Shown in pieces: positions 1-6,400 of a stretch of 7,220 bases of DNA (position 1 is the first letter of the stretch; each line of letters begins with the position of its first letter). The stretch covers positions 1 through 7,220 of the forward strand of contig JAHJMX010000026.1 in assembly GCA_018821175.1 (NCBI GenBank), given 5' to 3'. Source of the DNA: Patescibacteria group bacterium (GTDB lineage Bacteria; Patescibacteriota; Gracilibacteria; UBA1369; PNNO01). Under the pieces are notes generated by a model, which saw nothing but the letters and a program-made list of their open reading frames with translations, made no database searches and was not told the origin of the DNA. The translations under genes and the position numbers were made by a program.

Positions 1-827
1 ATTATAATTTTTCCAATTAAGCTATATTCATTCGGTGAAATTTCATTAATTTCTAGCCGATATTTTACAGATCTTTTAATATATCTGTCTGATTTAGATC
101 CTGACAAATTTGACTCAACAACAGCAAGGAAATCACCTTTAGGTTCTGGCCAGCTACCACTCCACCCCTTTTCTTCAATTGGTTTTTGTAATTGCTTATT
201 TACAAAATAAATTTGGATGTGTTTTTCTCTAAGATTCTTAACGATCATATCGCTAGTATCACGCCAAACAAGCGGGTTTAGGATTGCCTTGGTAAGTAAT
301 GATGAAGTTAAATTACTAAGTTCGAGCTCACCAGCTTCAATTGACGCTACGGCCGTTTCTCGGGTTATTGTAACTCCGTTAATTTCCACTTTTTTGACTA
401 TTTCAAGCAAATCTTCGAGTACTGTAATATCAATTGAAAAAACACCATTTGGGTCAATTTTACCCGCATTAAATTCGGGAATTCCTGCAATCTTTTCCGC
501 AGTTTTAACGAAATCTGGATTGGAAAAATCAGATATATCTAATTTTGAGAGTGCATTACTCCTATCAATCCCTGCGAAAAAGCTATTTTTAAAATTCAAA
601 GTTCCATATCCAGCGATATTGCCACCTGTTGGTCTAAGTTCATTATTATTCTGAAAAATCACAACATAACTTTTCTCGGAAAATGGCATTCCGGCAACAT
701 TAAAATAATGTGGAATAAAAAATCTCAAGCCACTAAGTGCCGATAGTACAAAAAGTGCGCAAAACATAAATAAAAACAGAATTCCAACTAGAATCTTTTG
801 TAATCTTGTTTTTAATGGTTGTTTCAT
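1..827 (-). CDS. DUF4012 family membrane-anchored protein (N-terminal part, cut by window edge)
   Basis: Reading the minus strand from the ATG at 827 gives 275 codons without a stop, running out through base 1, so the C-terminal part is missing. Residues 1-10 are basic (MKQPLKTRLQ). Residues 11-34 form one hydrophobic segment, a signal anchor that would place the rest outside the cytoplasm. DUF4012 hallmarks follow: QNNNELRPTGGNIAGYG at 59-75 (the family's NNxELRPTGG motif), DPNGVFSIDITVLEDLLEI at 125-143, and VVESNLSGSKSDRYIKRSV at 236-254 (the family's N-x-x-G-x-K-S-D-x-Y-x-x-R pattern). Family proteins are usually around 600 residues, so roughly half is present. The biochemical role of DUF4012 is unknown; the family is common in CPR bacteria and in some Gram-positive surface-polysaccharide loci. 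The gene starts 23 bases after the lysS stop on the same strand, so cotranscription is likely. No Shine-Dalgarno precedes the start. Confidence 0.88.
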   Translation of the reverse strand, partial: MKQPLKTRLQKILVGILFLFMFCALFVLSALSGLRFFIPHYFNVAGMPFSEKSYVVIFQNNNELRPTGGNIAGYGTLNFKNSFFAGIDRSNALSKLDISDFSNPDFVKTAEKIAGIPEFNAGKIDPNGVFSIDITVLEDLLEIVKKVEINGVTITRETAVASIEAGELELSNLTSSLLTKAILNPLVWRDTSDMIVKNLREKHIQIYFVNKQLQKPIEEKGWSGSWPEPKGDFLAVVESNLSGSKSDRYIKRSVKYRLEINEISPNEYSLIGKII

Positions 828-850
828 CGTTTAATGCAAAAATTTAATAA

Positions 851-2371
851 TTATTCTGTTGGTTTCATCAATGGGAACATCACAACATCTTTTAAATTAT
901 TTTGTTTAGTCAGCAAAGCTACGATGCGATCAATCCCCATCCCCCAGCCTCCAATTGGAGGGAATCCATGCTCCATCGCCTGTACAAATTCATCATCTTT
1001 TCCATGTGCTTCTTCGTCTCCACGTTCCTGTTCACTTGCTTGTTGAGCAAAAGCCTGAGCTTGTTGAATTGGGTTCACAAGCTCGGAATAAGCATTTACA
1101 ACCTCCCATCCATTCACTACAACTTGAAAACGATCTACGATATCAGGGTTCTTATCATTGCGTCTTGCAAGAGGCGAAAGATCTGTTGGATGTTGCATTA
1201 AAAATGTCGGCTCAACAAGTTTTGGGCGTGATACTTTTTTGTATAAATAATCAATCAAATTCCCGCGCCCTAGTTTTTCCGCATCATCAATTTTTATATT
1301 TTTTTCTTTGATAATCGAGAGTAATTCTTTTGCAGTTTTATACTGATCGATATCAATTTCACTATCTTCAAAAATCAAATCTCTCATACTGATACGGCGC
1401 CATTCTTTGCCAAAATTAACCTTTTGCATTTCGCCGTCACGATTTGGGATTTCAACTTCTAAAGTTCCAAGAGTTTTTTCTAGTAAATATTTGAACATTT
1501 CCTCTGTGAATTTCATTAAATTTTCGTAATTCCAGTATGCGCTGTAGAATTCGTTCATAGTGAATTCTTGCAAATGAGAAGGATCCATACCTTCATTTCT
1601 AAAGACTTTACCAATTTCGAATACACGCTCAAATCCACCAGCGATTGCCTCTTTTTGATAAGTTTCAATTGCTATACGAAGGTAAAAATCATGATCAAGG
1701 GCTTCATGATGAGTTATAAACGGTTTTGCTAAAGCTCCAGAGGCTGATGACCCCAAGATTGGACATTCAATTTCGTAAAAATCATTTTTCCAATAAAATT
1801 CGCGAAGATGTTTAATAAAATTCGATCTAAATTCGAAGCGTTTTTTAGTCTCTTCGTTGATAACCATGTCTAGATATCTTTGTCTATATTTAGTTTCTGT
1901 ATCTTGAAGGCCGTGAAATTTTTCCGGAAGAGGGCGAAGCGCTTTAGAAAGCAAAGTATAACCCGTCACAAGCAAAGTGATTTCTTCATGTTTTGTGCGG
2001 AAAAGTTCTCCTTCAACACCAATAAAATCCGCAACATCAATCTTCTTCAAAAAATTATATTTGTCGTCGCCAAGTATGTTTTTCATGAAACAAATTTGAA
2101 TTCGTCCAGAAGTATCCTGAAGTTGTCCAAAGCTAATTTTCCCATGACTACGAAACGACATGAGTCTCCCAACAAGCTTTATTTCAGTTTTTGGTGATTC
2201 GAGGATTTTTTCTGTTTCACGAACAGTTGTTTCTCCAAGCTCTTTTGCTTCAAGATTTTCATGAGTACGTTCGCATGTATCCGGATATGGATTTATCCCC
2301 ATATCTTTAATTTGTTCAAGCTTTATCAGACGATCTTTATATTCATTTGATAAATCAGTTTGATTATTCAT
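851..2371 (-). CDS. lysS: Lysyl-tRNA synthetase, class II
   Basis: This cytoplasmic enzyme charges tRNA-Lys with lysine using ATP. The 506 residues match the usual bacterial LysRS length. An N-terminal OB-fold anticodon-binding domain spans about 64-145 (VGRLMSFRSHGKISFGQLQD). The class II catalytic core follows: KFHGLQDTETKYRQRYLD at 151-168, motif 1 around 195-220 ending ALAKPFITHH, motif 2 FRNEG at 257-261 with HLQEFTMNEFY at 266-276, and motif 3 GGWGMGIDR at 474-482. By alignment to E. coli LysRS from memory, lysine-pocket residues correspond to E236, E274, Y276, N426, Y428 (Phe in E. coli) and E430. The DPSHLQEFTM form of motif 2 and GWGMGIDR instead of GLGIGIDR resemble what I recall of CPR-type LysRS. 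The ATG at 2371 gives a normal N-terminus. A TATTAA at 2382-2387 is a weak -10 candidate without a good -35. There is no Shine-Dalgarno. The DUF4012 gene lies 23 bases downstream. Confidence 0.97.
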   Translation of the reverse strand: MNNQTDLSNEYKDRLIKLEQIKDMGINPYPDTCERTHENLEAKELGETTVRETEKILESPKTEIKLVGRLMSFRSHGKISFGQLQDTSGRIQICFMKNILGDDKYNFLKKIDVADFIGVEGELFRTKHEEITLLVTGYTLLSKALRPLPEKFHGLQDTETKYRQRYLDMVINEETKKRFEFRSNFIKHLREFYWKNDFYEIECPILGSSASGALAKPFITHHEALDHDFYLRIAIETYQKEAIAGGFERVFEIGKVFRNEGMDPSHLQEFTMNEFYSAYWNYENLMKFTEEMFKYLLEKTLGTLEVEIPNRDGEMQKVNFGKEWRRISMRDLIFEDSEIDIDQYKTAKELLSIIKEKNIKIDDAEKLGRGNLIDYLYKKVSRPKLVEPTFLMQHPTDLSPLARRNDKNPDIVDRFQVVVNGWEVVNAYSELVNPIQQAQAFAQQASEQERGDEEAHGKDDEFVQAMEHGFPPIGGWGMGIDRIVALLTKQNNLKDVVMFPLMKPTE

Positions 2372-2465
2372 ATTTGCGCTTTTAATACAGTTTTTACGTT
2401 GACTTTAATTTACAATAAAAGGCTTGTTTAAGAAAGGGAAATCCTTATATGGTTGCGCCCGCAGC

Positions 2466-2494
2466 TTGGCAGGCAAAAGAAAATATGTTATAAT
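2466..2494 (+). promoter_or_regulatory. Strong sigma-70-type promoter with extended -10
   Basis: TTGGCA (2466-2471) is one base from the -35 consensus. A 17-base spacer leads to a perfect TATAAT (2489-2494), preceded by TGT (2486-2488), which makes an extended -10. Transcription should start near 2501, giving a leader of about 37 bases before the ATG at 2538. It is the best promoter match I found in the window. It lies downstream of the TTG at 2424, arguing against that codon as the real start. The -35 sits in a short GC-rich patch (about 2453-2475) that stands out from the AT-rich surroundings. Confidence 0.8.
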
Positions 2495-2537
2495 AATACG
2501 ATCAAACGGAATAAACATAAATAAATACAAAACATTT

Positions 2538-3056
2538 ATGAGTAGTAAAAGCAAATATAGGGAAAGTCACAATAGCCAAGAGTGGCGAGTTGTTAACATC
2601 ACTAGTCAAGATGGTTCTTTGAGTGAAATGAAAATTGTTGAAGCGGAGCAAAAGCCTGCTTATGTTATTGCCCAGAAACAAGGGGAAGTATCCAAAGGAG
2701 TTGATAGAATACTTGGGCAATGTGAGGTACAAGAAATCCCTGGCAGTTCGCAACATATGGATGCAATAGTTCAAGGAATTATTAAAAATTATTATGAAAA
2801 AGTTGGGATTCATACAGTCCCGCCAGAAACAACTCAATCTTTTCAGCTTCAAGTTGGTCAAGCAAAAAGCAACATTTTCAAATTACAAGTTTCTCAACCT
2901 AATTTGTTGCAGGCTATCGAATTAACGCCAGCTTTAAAAGGGCAGAATTGGGGGATCAATTTTTTATTTCCAGATTCACCTGAAGTATTAAAAATGCCCA
3001 AATTTAAAAAGTGGGAAGAAAAGAAAAAGCATAAACATAAAGGAAAAGGGAAATAA
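2538..3056 (+). CDS. Hypothetical protein, 172 residues, with strongly basic Lys/His C-terminal tail
   Basis: I do not recognise a family. The frame is open from a TTG at 2424, but the strong promoter at 2466-2494 lies inside that extension, so the ATG at 2538 is chosen; it gives 172 residues starting MSSKSKYRES. There is no signal peptide or membrane segment, so the protein is probably cytoplasmic. It reads as a mixed alpha/beta region (about 14-95), then a Gln-rich segment at 102-119 with a short near-repeat, FQLQVGQ and FKLQVSQ twelve residues apart. A segment NWGINFLFPDSP (137-148) follows, then a tail from 154 in which Lys and His dominate (KKKHKHKGKGK). Such a tail could bind nucleic acid, the ribosome or metal; this is inference only. 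The gene is monocistronic by position, divergent from lysS and convergent with dnaB. The leader is A-rich with no Shine-Dalgarno. The real-gene call rests on the promoter, the ATG and a protein-like composition. Confidence 0.75.
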   Translation: MSSKSKYRESHNSQEWRVVNITSQDGSLSEMKIVEAEQKPAYVIAQKQGEVSKGVDRILGQCEVQEIPGSSQHMDAIVQGIIKNYYEKVGIHTVPPETTQSFQLQVGQAKSNIFKLQVSQPNLLQAIELTPALKGQNWGINFLFPDSPEVLKMPKFKKWEEKKKHKHKGKGK

Positions 3057-3084
3057 CGTGAATAAATCCTGATTCCACATTTCC
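3049..3084. terminator. Imperfect hairpin between convergent genes, possible bidirectional terminator
   Basis: GGAAAT (3049-3054) pairs with ATTTCC (3079-3084). Inside this, GTG (3058-3060) pairs with CAC (3076-3078) and AAT (3061-3063) with ATT (3072-3074), with a three-base bulge on the left arm and one base on the right. It begins in the last codons of the 172-residue gene and fills most of the gap to the dnaB stop. The stem is AT-rich and no clean run of T follows on either strand, so intrinsic termination is uncertain. Confidence 0.3.
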
Positions 3085-3093
3085 AAATTTAAT

Positions 3094-4458
3094 CTACATT
3101 CCGTAATCTGTGGCTTTGTGTTGCTTGTCTATACTTATGAAACGCATTTGTTCTTTTTTGAACGCAAGTTCAATGTGGCCAATTGGCCCATTTCTATGTT
3201 TGCGAATATGTATATCTGTAATTCCAGCACGATCACTATCTTCTTCGTAATAATCTTCACGATACATCATCATTACGACATCGGCATCTTGCTCGATCGC
3301 TCCAGATTCACGTAAATCAGATAATTGTGGAACTTTGTTCGGTCTTAGTTCAACGGCACGAGAAAGTTGTGAAAGTGCAATAAGAGGGATGTGAAGTTCA
3401 CGTGCAAGGCCTTTAAGTGAGCGTGAAATTTCAGAAATTTCTTGTACTCGATTAGTCATATTAAATCCTTTTTTACCTGCAGACATAAGTTGCAGATAAT
3501 CTATGATGAGAAGATCTAAGCCATGCTCCATTTGAAGTCTGCGAGCTTTTGCCCTGAGTTCTGCGATTGATCCTCCAACAGAGTCATCAATAAATAGTTT
3601 TGTTGAATTTAGGGTATCCATAATTCCTCCTATGCGTGCGAAATCAGAATCAGTCAATTTCCCAGTTCGCATTTTCCACGAATCAACTCCTAGCAGTGAA
3701 CAAAACATTCTTTCTACAAGTTGTTCCTTAGACATTTCCAGTGAAATAATCCCTACAACTTTTTGATTTTGTGCTACGTTTTGCGCGATATTTAGGGCAA
3801 GAGCAGTTTTTCCCATTGAAGGACGGGCCGCCAAAACAACTAAATCGGCCGGCTGTAATCCAGAAAGAAGATTATCAAGATCCTGAAATCCAGTTGGGAT
3901 TCCACGATACTTATTTTTATTTTCGGGATCGTGAAGATCAGCAAGTTTTTCATACGTACTGCTCAAAATATCTTTTACATGTACAAATTTATCTTTCAAA
4001 AAAGTTTGAGAAACATTGAAAAGAGATTTTTCTGCGTCTTCAAGTAAATCTTCAATTTCGCCAGTTTCATTATATCCAAGCCCTGTAATAATATCTCCAG
4101 CTTTAAGCAGTTTACGCAAAACTGACTTCTGCTTTACGATTGTGGCATATTGAATAATGTGCGAAGCGGTAGGAACCTCGGATGTTAATTCTGTAATATA
4201 AGAAGCTCCACCTATTTGATCGAGCTGTTTTTTGTCTTCAAGTAAAGATGTCAACGTTAACATGTCGATAGGACTTCTTTTCTCAAAAAGTTCATTAATT
4301 GCGGCAAAAATCATTCCATGTTTTTCATGATAAAAGTCTTCATCATGAATCAAATCTGCAATTTTGATAATTGCATCTTTGTCTATTAAAAGCGCTCCAA
4401 GGGTTGAACGTTCAGCTTCTAAACTGTGAGGAGGTACGCGTGAAATATTTTGGTTCAT
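3094..4458 (-). CDS. dnaB: Replicative DNA helicase DnaB
   Basis: This is the hexameric 5'-3' helicase that unwinds DNA ahead of the replication fork. The 454 residues match the normal length, and no intein interrupts the motor domain. The N-terminal primase-interacting domain spans about 9-110, starting from the typical PPHSLEAERSTLGALL. A linker of about 150-185 follows, then the RecA-like motor. It carries Walker A ARPSMGKTALALN (211-223; G216, K217, T218), catalytic Glu in SLEMSKEQL (239-247), Walker B LLIIDYLQLM (316-325), SQLSR (363-367), DLRESGAIEQDAD (381-393) and the arginine-finger segment KHRNGPIG (420-427; K420, R422). All key residues are present, so it should be active. The stop is TAG, the only non-TAA stop seen. 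It is transcribed divergently from yraN across a 131-base gap and converges on the 172-residue gene. No Shine-Dalgarno precedes the ATG. Confidence 0.98.
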   Translation of the reverse strand: MNQNISRVPPHSLEAERSTLGALLIDKDAIIKIADLIHDEDFYHEKHGMIFAAINELFEKRSPIDMLTLTSLLEDKKQLDQIGGASYITELTSEVPTASHIIQYATIVKQKSVLRKLLKAGDIITGLGYNETGEIEDLLEDAEKSLFNVSQTFLKDKFVHVKDILSSTYEKLADLHDPENKNKYRGIPTGFQDLDNLLSGLQPADLVVLAARPSMGKTALALNIAQNVAQNQKVVGIISLEMSKEQLVERMFCSLLGVDSWKMRTGKLTDSDFARIGGIMDTLNSTKLFIDDSVGGSIAELRAKARRLQMEHGLDLLIIDYLQLMSAGKKGFNMTNRVQEISEISRSLKGLARELHIPLIALSQLSRAVELRPNKVPQLSDLRESGAIEQDADVVMMMYREDYYEEDSDRAGITDIHIRKHRNGPIGHIELAFKKEQMRFISIDKQHKATDYGM

Positions 4459-4483
4459 TTGCCATTTTTAGTGAAGGAACTTC

Positions 4484-4510
4484 ATTGTACATAAATTTAC
4501 GCAAATTCAA
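4484..4510 (-). promoter_or_regulatory. Candidate dnaB promoter
   Basis: On the minus strand, TACAAT (4484-4489) is a good -10. An upstream TTGAAT (4505-4510) is a fair -35, but the spacer is only 15 bases. Transcription would begin around 4477, about 19 bases before the dnaB ATG. A small dyad, TGAAG-N3-CTTCA (4472-4484), overlaps the predicted transcription start. The rest of the dnaB-yraN gap (to 4589) is very AT-rich; I could not assign a convincing promoter for yraN, although one must lie there or be degenerate. Confidence 0.4.
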
Positions 4511-4589
4511 AGTATTTTTAGAAAGATTTTAGATATATTTTAATTTTGTTGTGTATTTTAATTGGTAGATTAAGTTTTAATTAAGACGC

Positions 4590-4967
4590 ATGAAAGAAAC
4601 GAAAAGACTTGGAGATAAAGGCGAGAATTATACAATTTCTTATTTGAGATCAATTGGTTATGAAATTGTTGAGGTGAATTATTGGTGTAGATATGGGGAA
4701 ATCGATATTGTTGCTCTTGATAGGAACGATGGTCGTTCGAAATTGGTTTTTGTTGAAGTGAAAGCGCGGAAAACGATTTTCTTTGGTATGCCAGAAGAAT
4801 CAATTGCACGTGACAAAAGAGTACATATGATGAAGACTATTATGCATTATTTGGATAATCATAATTTAATAGGTTCTGATATTCGGGTTGATGTTGTTGG
4901 AATTCAATTGAATTCCTTTGATGAAGTTGAAGATCTGAGGCATTATAGGGACGTCGAATTATTTTAA
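4590..4967 (+). CDS. yraN: YraN/UPF0102 family endonuclease-fold protein
   Basis: The 125 residues fit the usual 115-130 of this family. The order of motifs is characteristic: GDKGENYTISYLRSIGYEIV (8-27), then N30, then GEIDIVALD (36-44), then LVFVEVKARK (52-61), then P68 and a helix with K76 (ARDKRVHMMKTIMHYL), and finally RVDVVGI (99-105). D39, E56 and K58 form the restriction-endonuclease-like D...ExK site, so a metal-dependent nuclease fold is likely. The precise substrate is unknown in the family as a whole. yraN often sits near comM/yifB and dprA, and comM lies one gene downstream here, pointing to DNA processing or recombination. The next gene begins 10 bases after this stop, so the two are probably cotranscribed. 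An 18-base perfect palindrome lies within the gene at 4899-4916. No clear Shine-Dalgarno is visible. Confidence 0.93.
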   Translation: MKETKRLGDKGENYTISYLRSIGYEIVEVNYWCRYGEIDIVALDRNDGRSKLVFVEVKARKTIFFGMPEESIARDKRVHMMKTIMHYLDNHNLIGSDIRVDVVGIQLNSFDEVEDLRHYRDVELF

Positions 4968-4977
4968 ATTATTTTAG

Positions 4978-6330
4978 ATGGGTATAGATACAGATTTACA
5001 TATAGATTCAAATGCATTGAATAATATTGAGCAAGAGCGAATTGCGCAGAATCGAAAACTTGGATTACTTTTAATTTTAGCTATTTTTTTAATTGGGATT
5101 GGTTTTTATGTAATTTGGGGCATGTTTTTGAATAAAGGTAGTGTAATTTTTGTTGGTGAACCACCTTTTGCCGTGACTGTTAAAAATCAAGAGACTGTTT
5201 GTCTAGAGATTGAATGTAGGATTGATTTACCTGCTCAATCTTATAATTACAGCGTTATCAAGGATGGATATTATTATCAAAATGGTAATTTAGATATTGT
5301 TCGTGGAGACATTTTACGTATTGATTTAGACTTGGTATATATTCCTGGAACTTTACAGCAAGCTGAAAGAACTATATTCGCCTTGCCAGTTGGGTATTCG
5401 AAATTTACGGATCGCCTTTTGGATATTTCACTATTTGCACCGATTGATTTTGAAGGTGAAGCAGTATTAAAGAAATTGCCGAAGAAGCCTGGAAATATTG
5501 TATTTAGTCAGAGCGGGGAAAAGGCAATGGTTTTTGAAGATGGCAAAATGGCAATTTATGATACTCGGGATTTTTCGATGAAAGATATTAATTCCGATGA
5601 GGCGACAAATGTTTCAAATGGGGATTGGGACGTGAGTGAACAAGAAGTTTATTTTATCTCACATGACGTGATTGCTGAAAAAGGTGCACTTAAAAAGGTT
5701 TGTATTGATGCTAGTTGTGAGTCTGAAAATTTGGTTTATTTTTTGCGGGATATTGAGGATTATGAAATAGCAGTTTCGTCAAATAAAAAATTTGCTGCAA
5801 TTTTGGATAAAACGCAGAAAACACAGATTATTTACATTATTGATATTGTTAATGCAACTCGTACAAATGTTTTTGAAGGATATTTACTCGAACTTGGAGA
5901 CTGGTCTGATGATGGAGAGGTTGTTGTTTTTCAAGGCAAAGATTTGAATGGAGATAATTATTACTTAAGAGCTTTTGATACTAGAAGTGGAGAGATAGTT
6001 GATTTAGGGTTTTCTGGAGGAGTGAAAAATACATCTTTTTATGCTGGGACTATGTATTTTTTGTCTACACAAGGATACTCTTTATATGGCGATAATGAGC
6101 CTTATTTAATGAACTTTGATTATACTTCTGATGATACTTTTGACATGACATTTGAAGAGGAGAAATTCATTCTTGGGAAATGGGATTTCCAAAAAAACGA
6201 GATTTATTTCGTGAAAGATTTAAGCGAATGGCTAACCTCTTTACCTGAAAAAATTGAAGTTAGCAAAGATGGTTTAATTTTACGTATTTTGAGCGCAGAA
6301 TCTCTTTATGATTTAAGAATTGGAGAGTAA
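4978..6330 (+). CDS. Membrane-anchored protein with PEGA-like domain and beta-propeller-like repeats, function unknown
   Basis: The 450-residue protein has an acidic cytoplasmic N-terminus (1-27) and one membrane span at about 28-50 (KLGLLLILAIFLIGIGFYVI). The remainder is predicted to be outside the membrane. Residues 53-120 look like a PEGA-type beta domain (GSVIFVGEPPFAVTV ... LPAQSYNYSVIKDGYYY), a fold usually found on surface proteins. Residues 170-450 contain strand-rich repeats of WD40/TolB-like style: IVFSQSGEKAMVFEDGKMAI, NGDWDVSEQEVYFIS, LGDWSDDGEVVVFQG with a Ca-loop-like DLNGDN (322-327), and GKWDFQKNEIYFV. This suggests a small propeller that binds a ligand or protein; no catalytic motif is evident. 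All four cysteines fall in two C-x4-C pairs (75/80, 242/247). The gene starts 10 bases after yraN and ends 70 bases before comM, so it probably belongs to that transcript. Domain calls are by eye and the role is unknown. Confidence 0.8.
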   Translation: MGIDTDLHIDSNALNNIEQERIAQNRKLGLLLILAIFLIGIGFYVIWGMFLNKGSVIFVGEPPFAVTVKNQETVCLEIECRIDLPAQSYNYSVIKDGYYYQNGNLDIVRGDILRIDLDLVYIPGTLQQAERTIFALPVGYSKFTDRLLDISLFAPIDFEGEAVLKKLPKKPGNIVFSQSGEKAMVFEDGKMAIYDTRDFSMKDINSDEATNVSNGDWDVSEQEVYFISHDVIAEKGALKKVCIDASCESENLVYFLRDIEDYEIAVSSNKKFAAILDKTQKTQIIYIIDIVNATRTNVFEGYLLELGDWSDDGEVVVFQGKDLNGDNYYLRAFDTRSGEIVDLGFSGGVKNTSFYAGTMYFLSTQGYSLYGDNEPYLMNFDYTSDDTFDMTFEEEKFILGKWDFQKNEIYFVKDLSEWLTSLPEKIEVSKDGLILRILSAESLYDLRIGE

Positions 6331-6400
6331 ATTTTAGAATTAATTTAGAAAATTTTCATATTAATTTGCATTAATTATTACAAGTATTTAATGAGTTTTT
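6331..6400 (+). other. AT-rich leader before comM with three phased ATTAATT motifs
   Basis: Almost wholly A/T. The heptamer ATTAATT begins at 6339, 6360 and 6370, steps of 21 and 10 bases, close to two and one helical turns. A 10-base palindrome GAAAATTTTC lies at 6348-6357. No convincing -35/-10 pair is seen; TTGCAT (6366-6371) with TTTAAT (6387-6392) has only a 15-base spacer. It may be a regulatory site or simply low-complexity sequence. Confidence 0.25.

Noticed and set aside
217..654. Plus-strand open frame of 145 codons
   Set aside because: It lies antisense to the DUF4012 gene, whose minus-strand frame gives clear family motifs; the plus-strand translation shows no recognisable domain.
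819..1311. Three overlapping plus-strand open frames (819-1046, 902-1201, 955-1311)
   Set aside because: All are antisense to the conserved C-terminal part of lysS and have no protein-like motif.
1880..2197. Plus-strand open frame of 105 codons
   Set aside because: Antisense to the lysS OB-fold region; composition is that of a complementary-strand shadow.
2424..2537. N-terminal extension of the orphan gene from a TTG codon
   Set aside because: A strong promoter lies inside the extension, so the transcript would begin downstream of the TTG; the ATG at 2538 fits better.
2502..2861. Minus-strand open frame of 119 codons
   Set aside because: Antisense to the orphan gene, which has the promoter and better composition; this frame is a low-complexity Phe/Asn-rich shadow.
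3094..4458. Intein or group I intron in dnaB, a common insertion site
   Set aside because: Walker A, Walker B and the arginine-finger region are contiguous and the length is normal.
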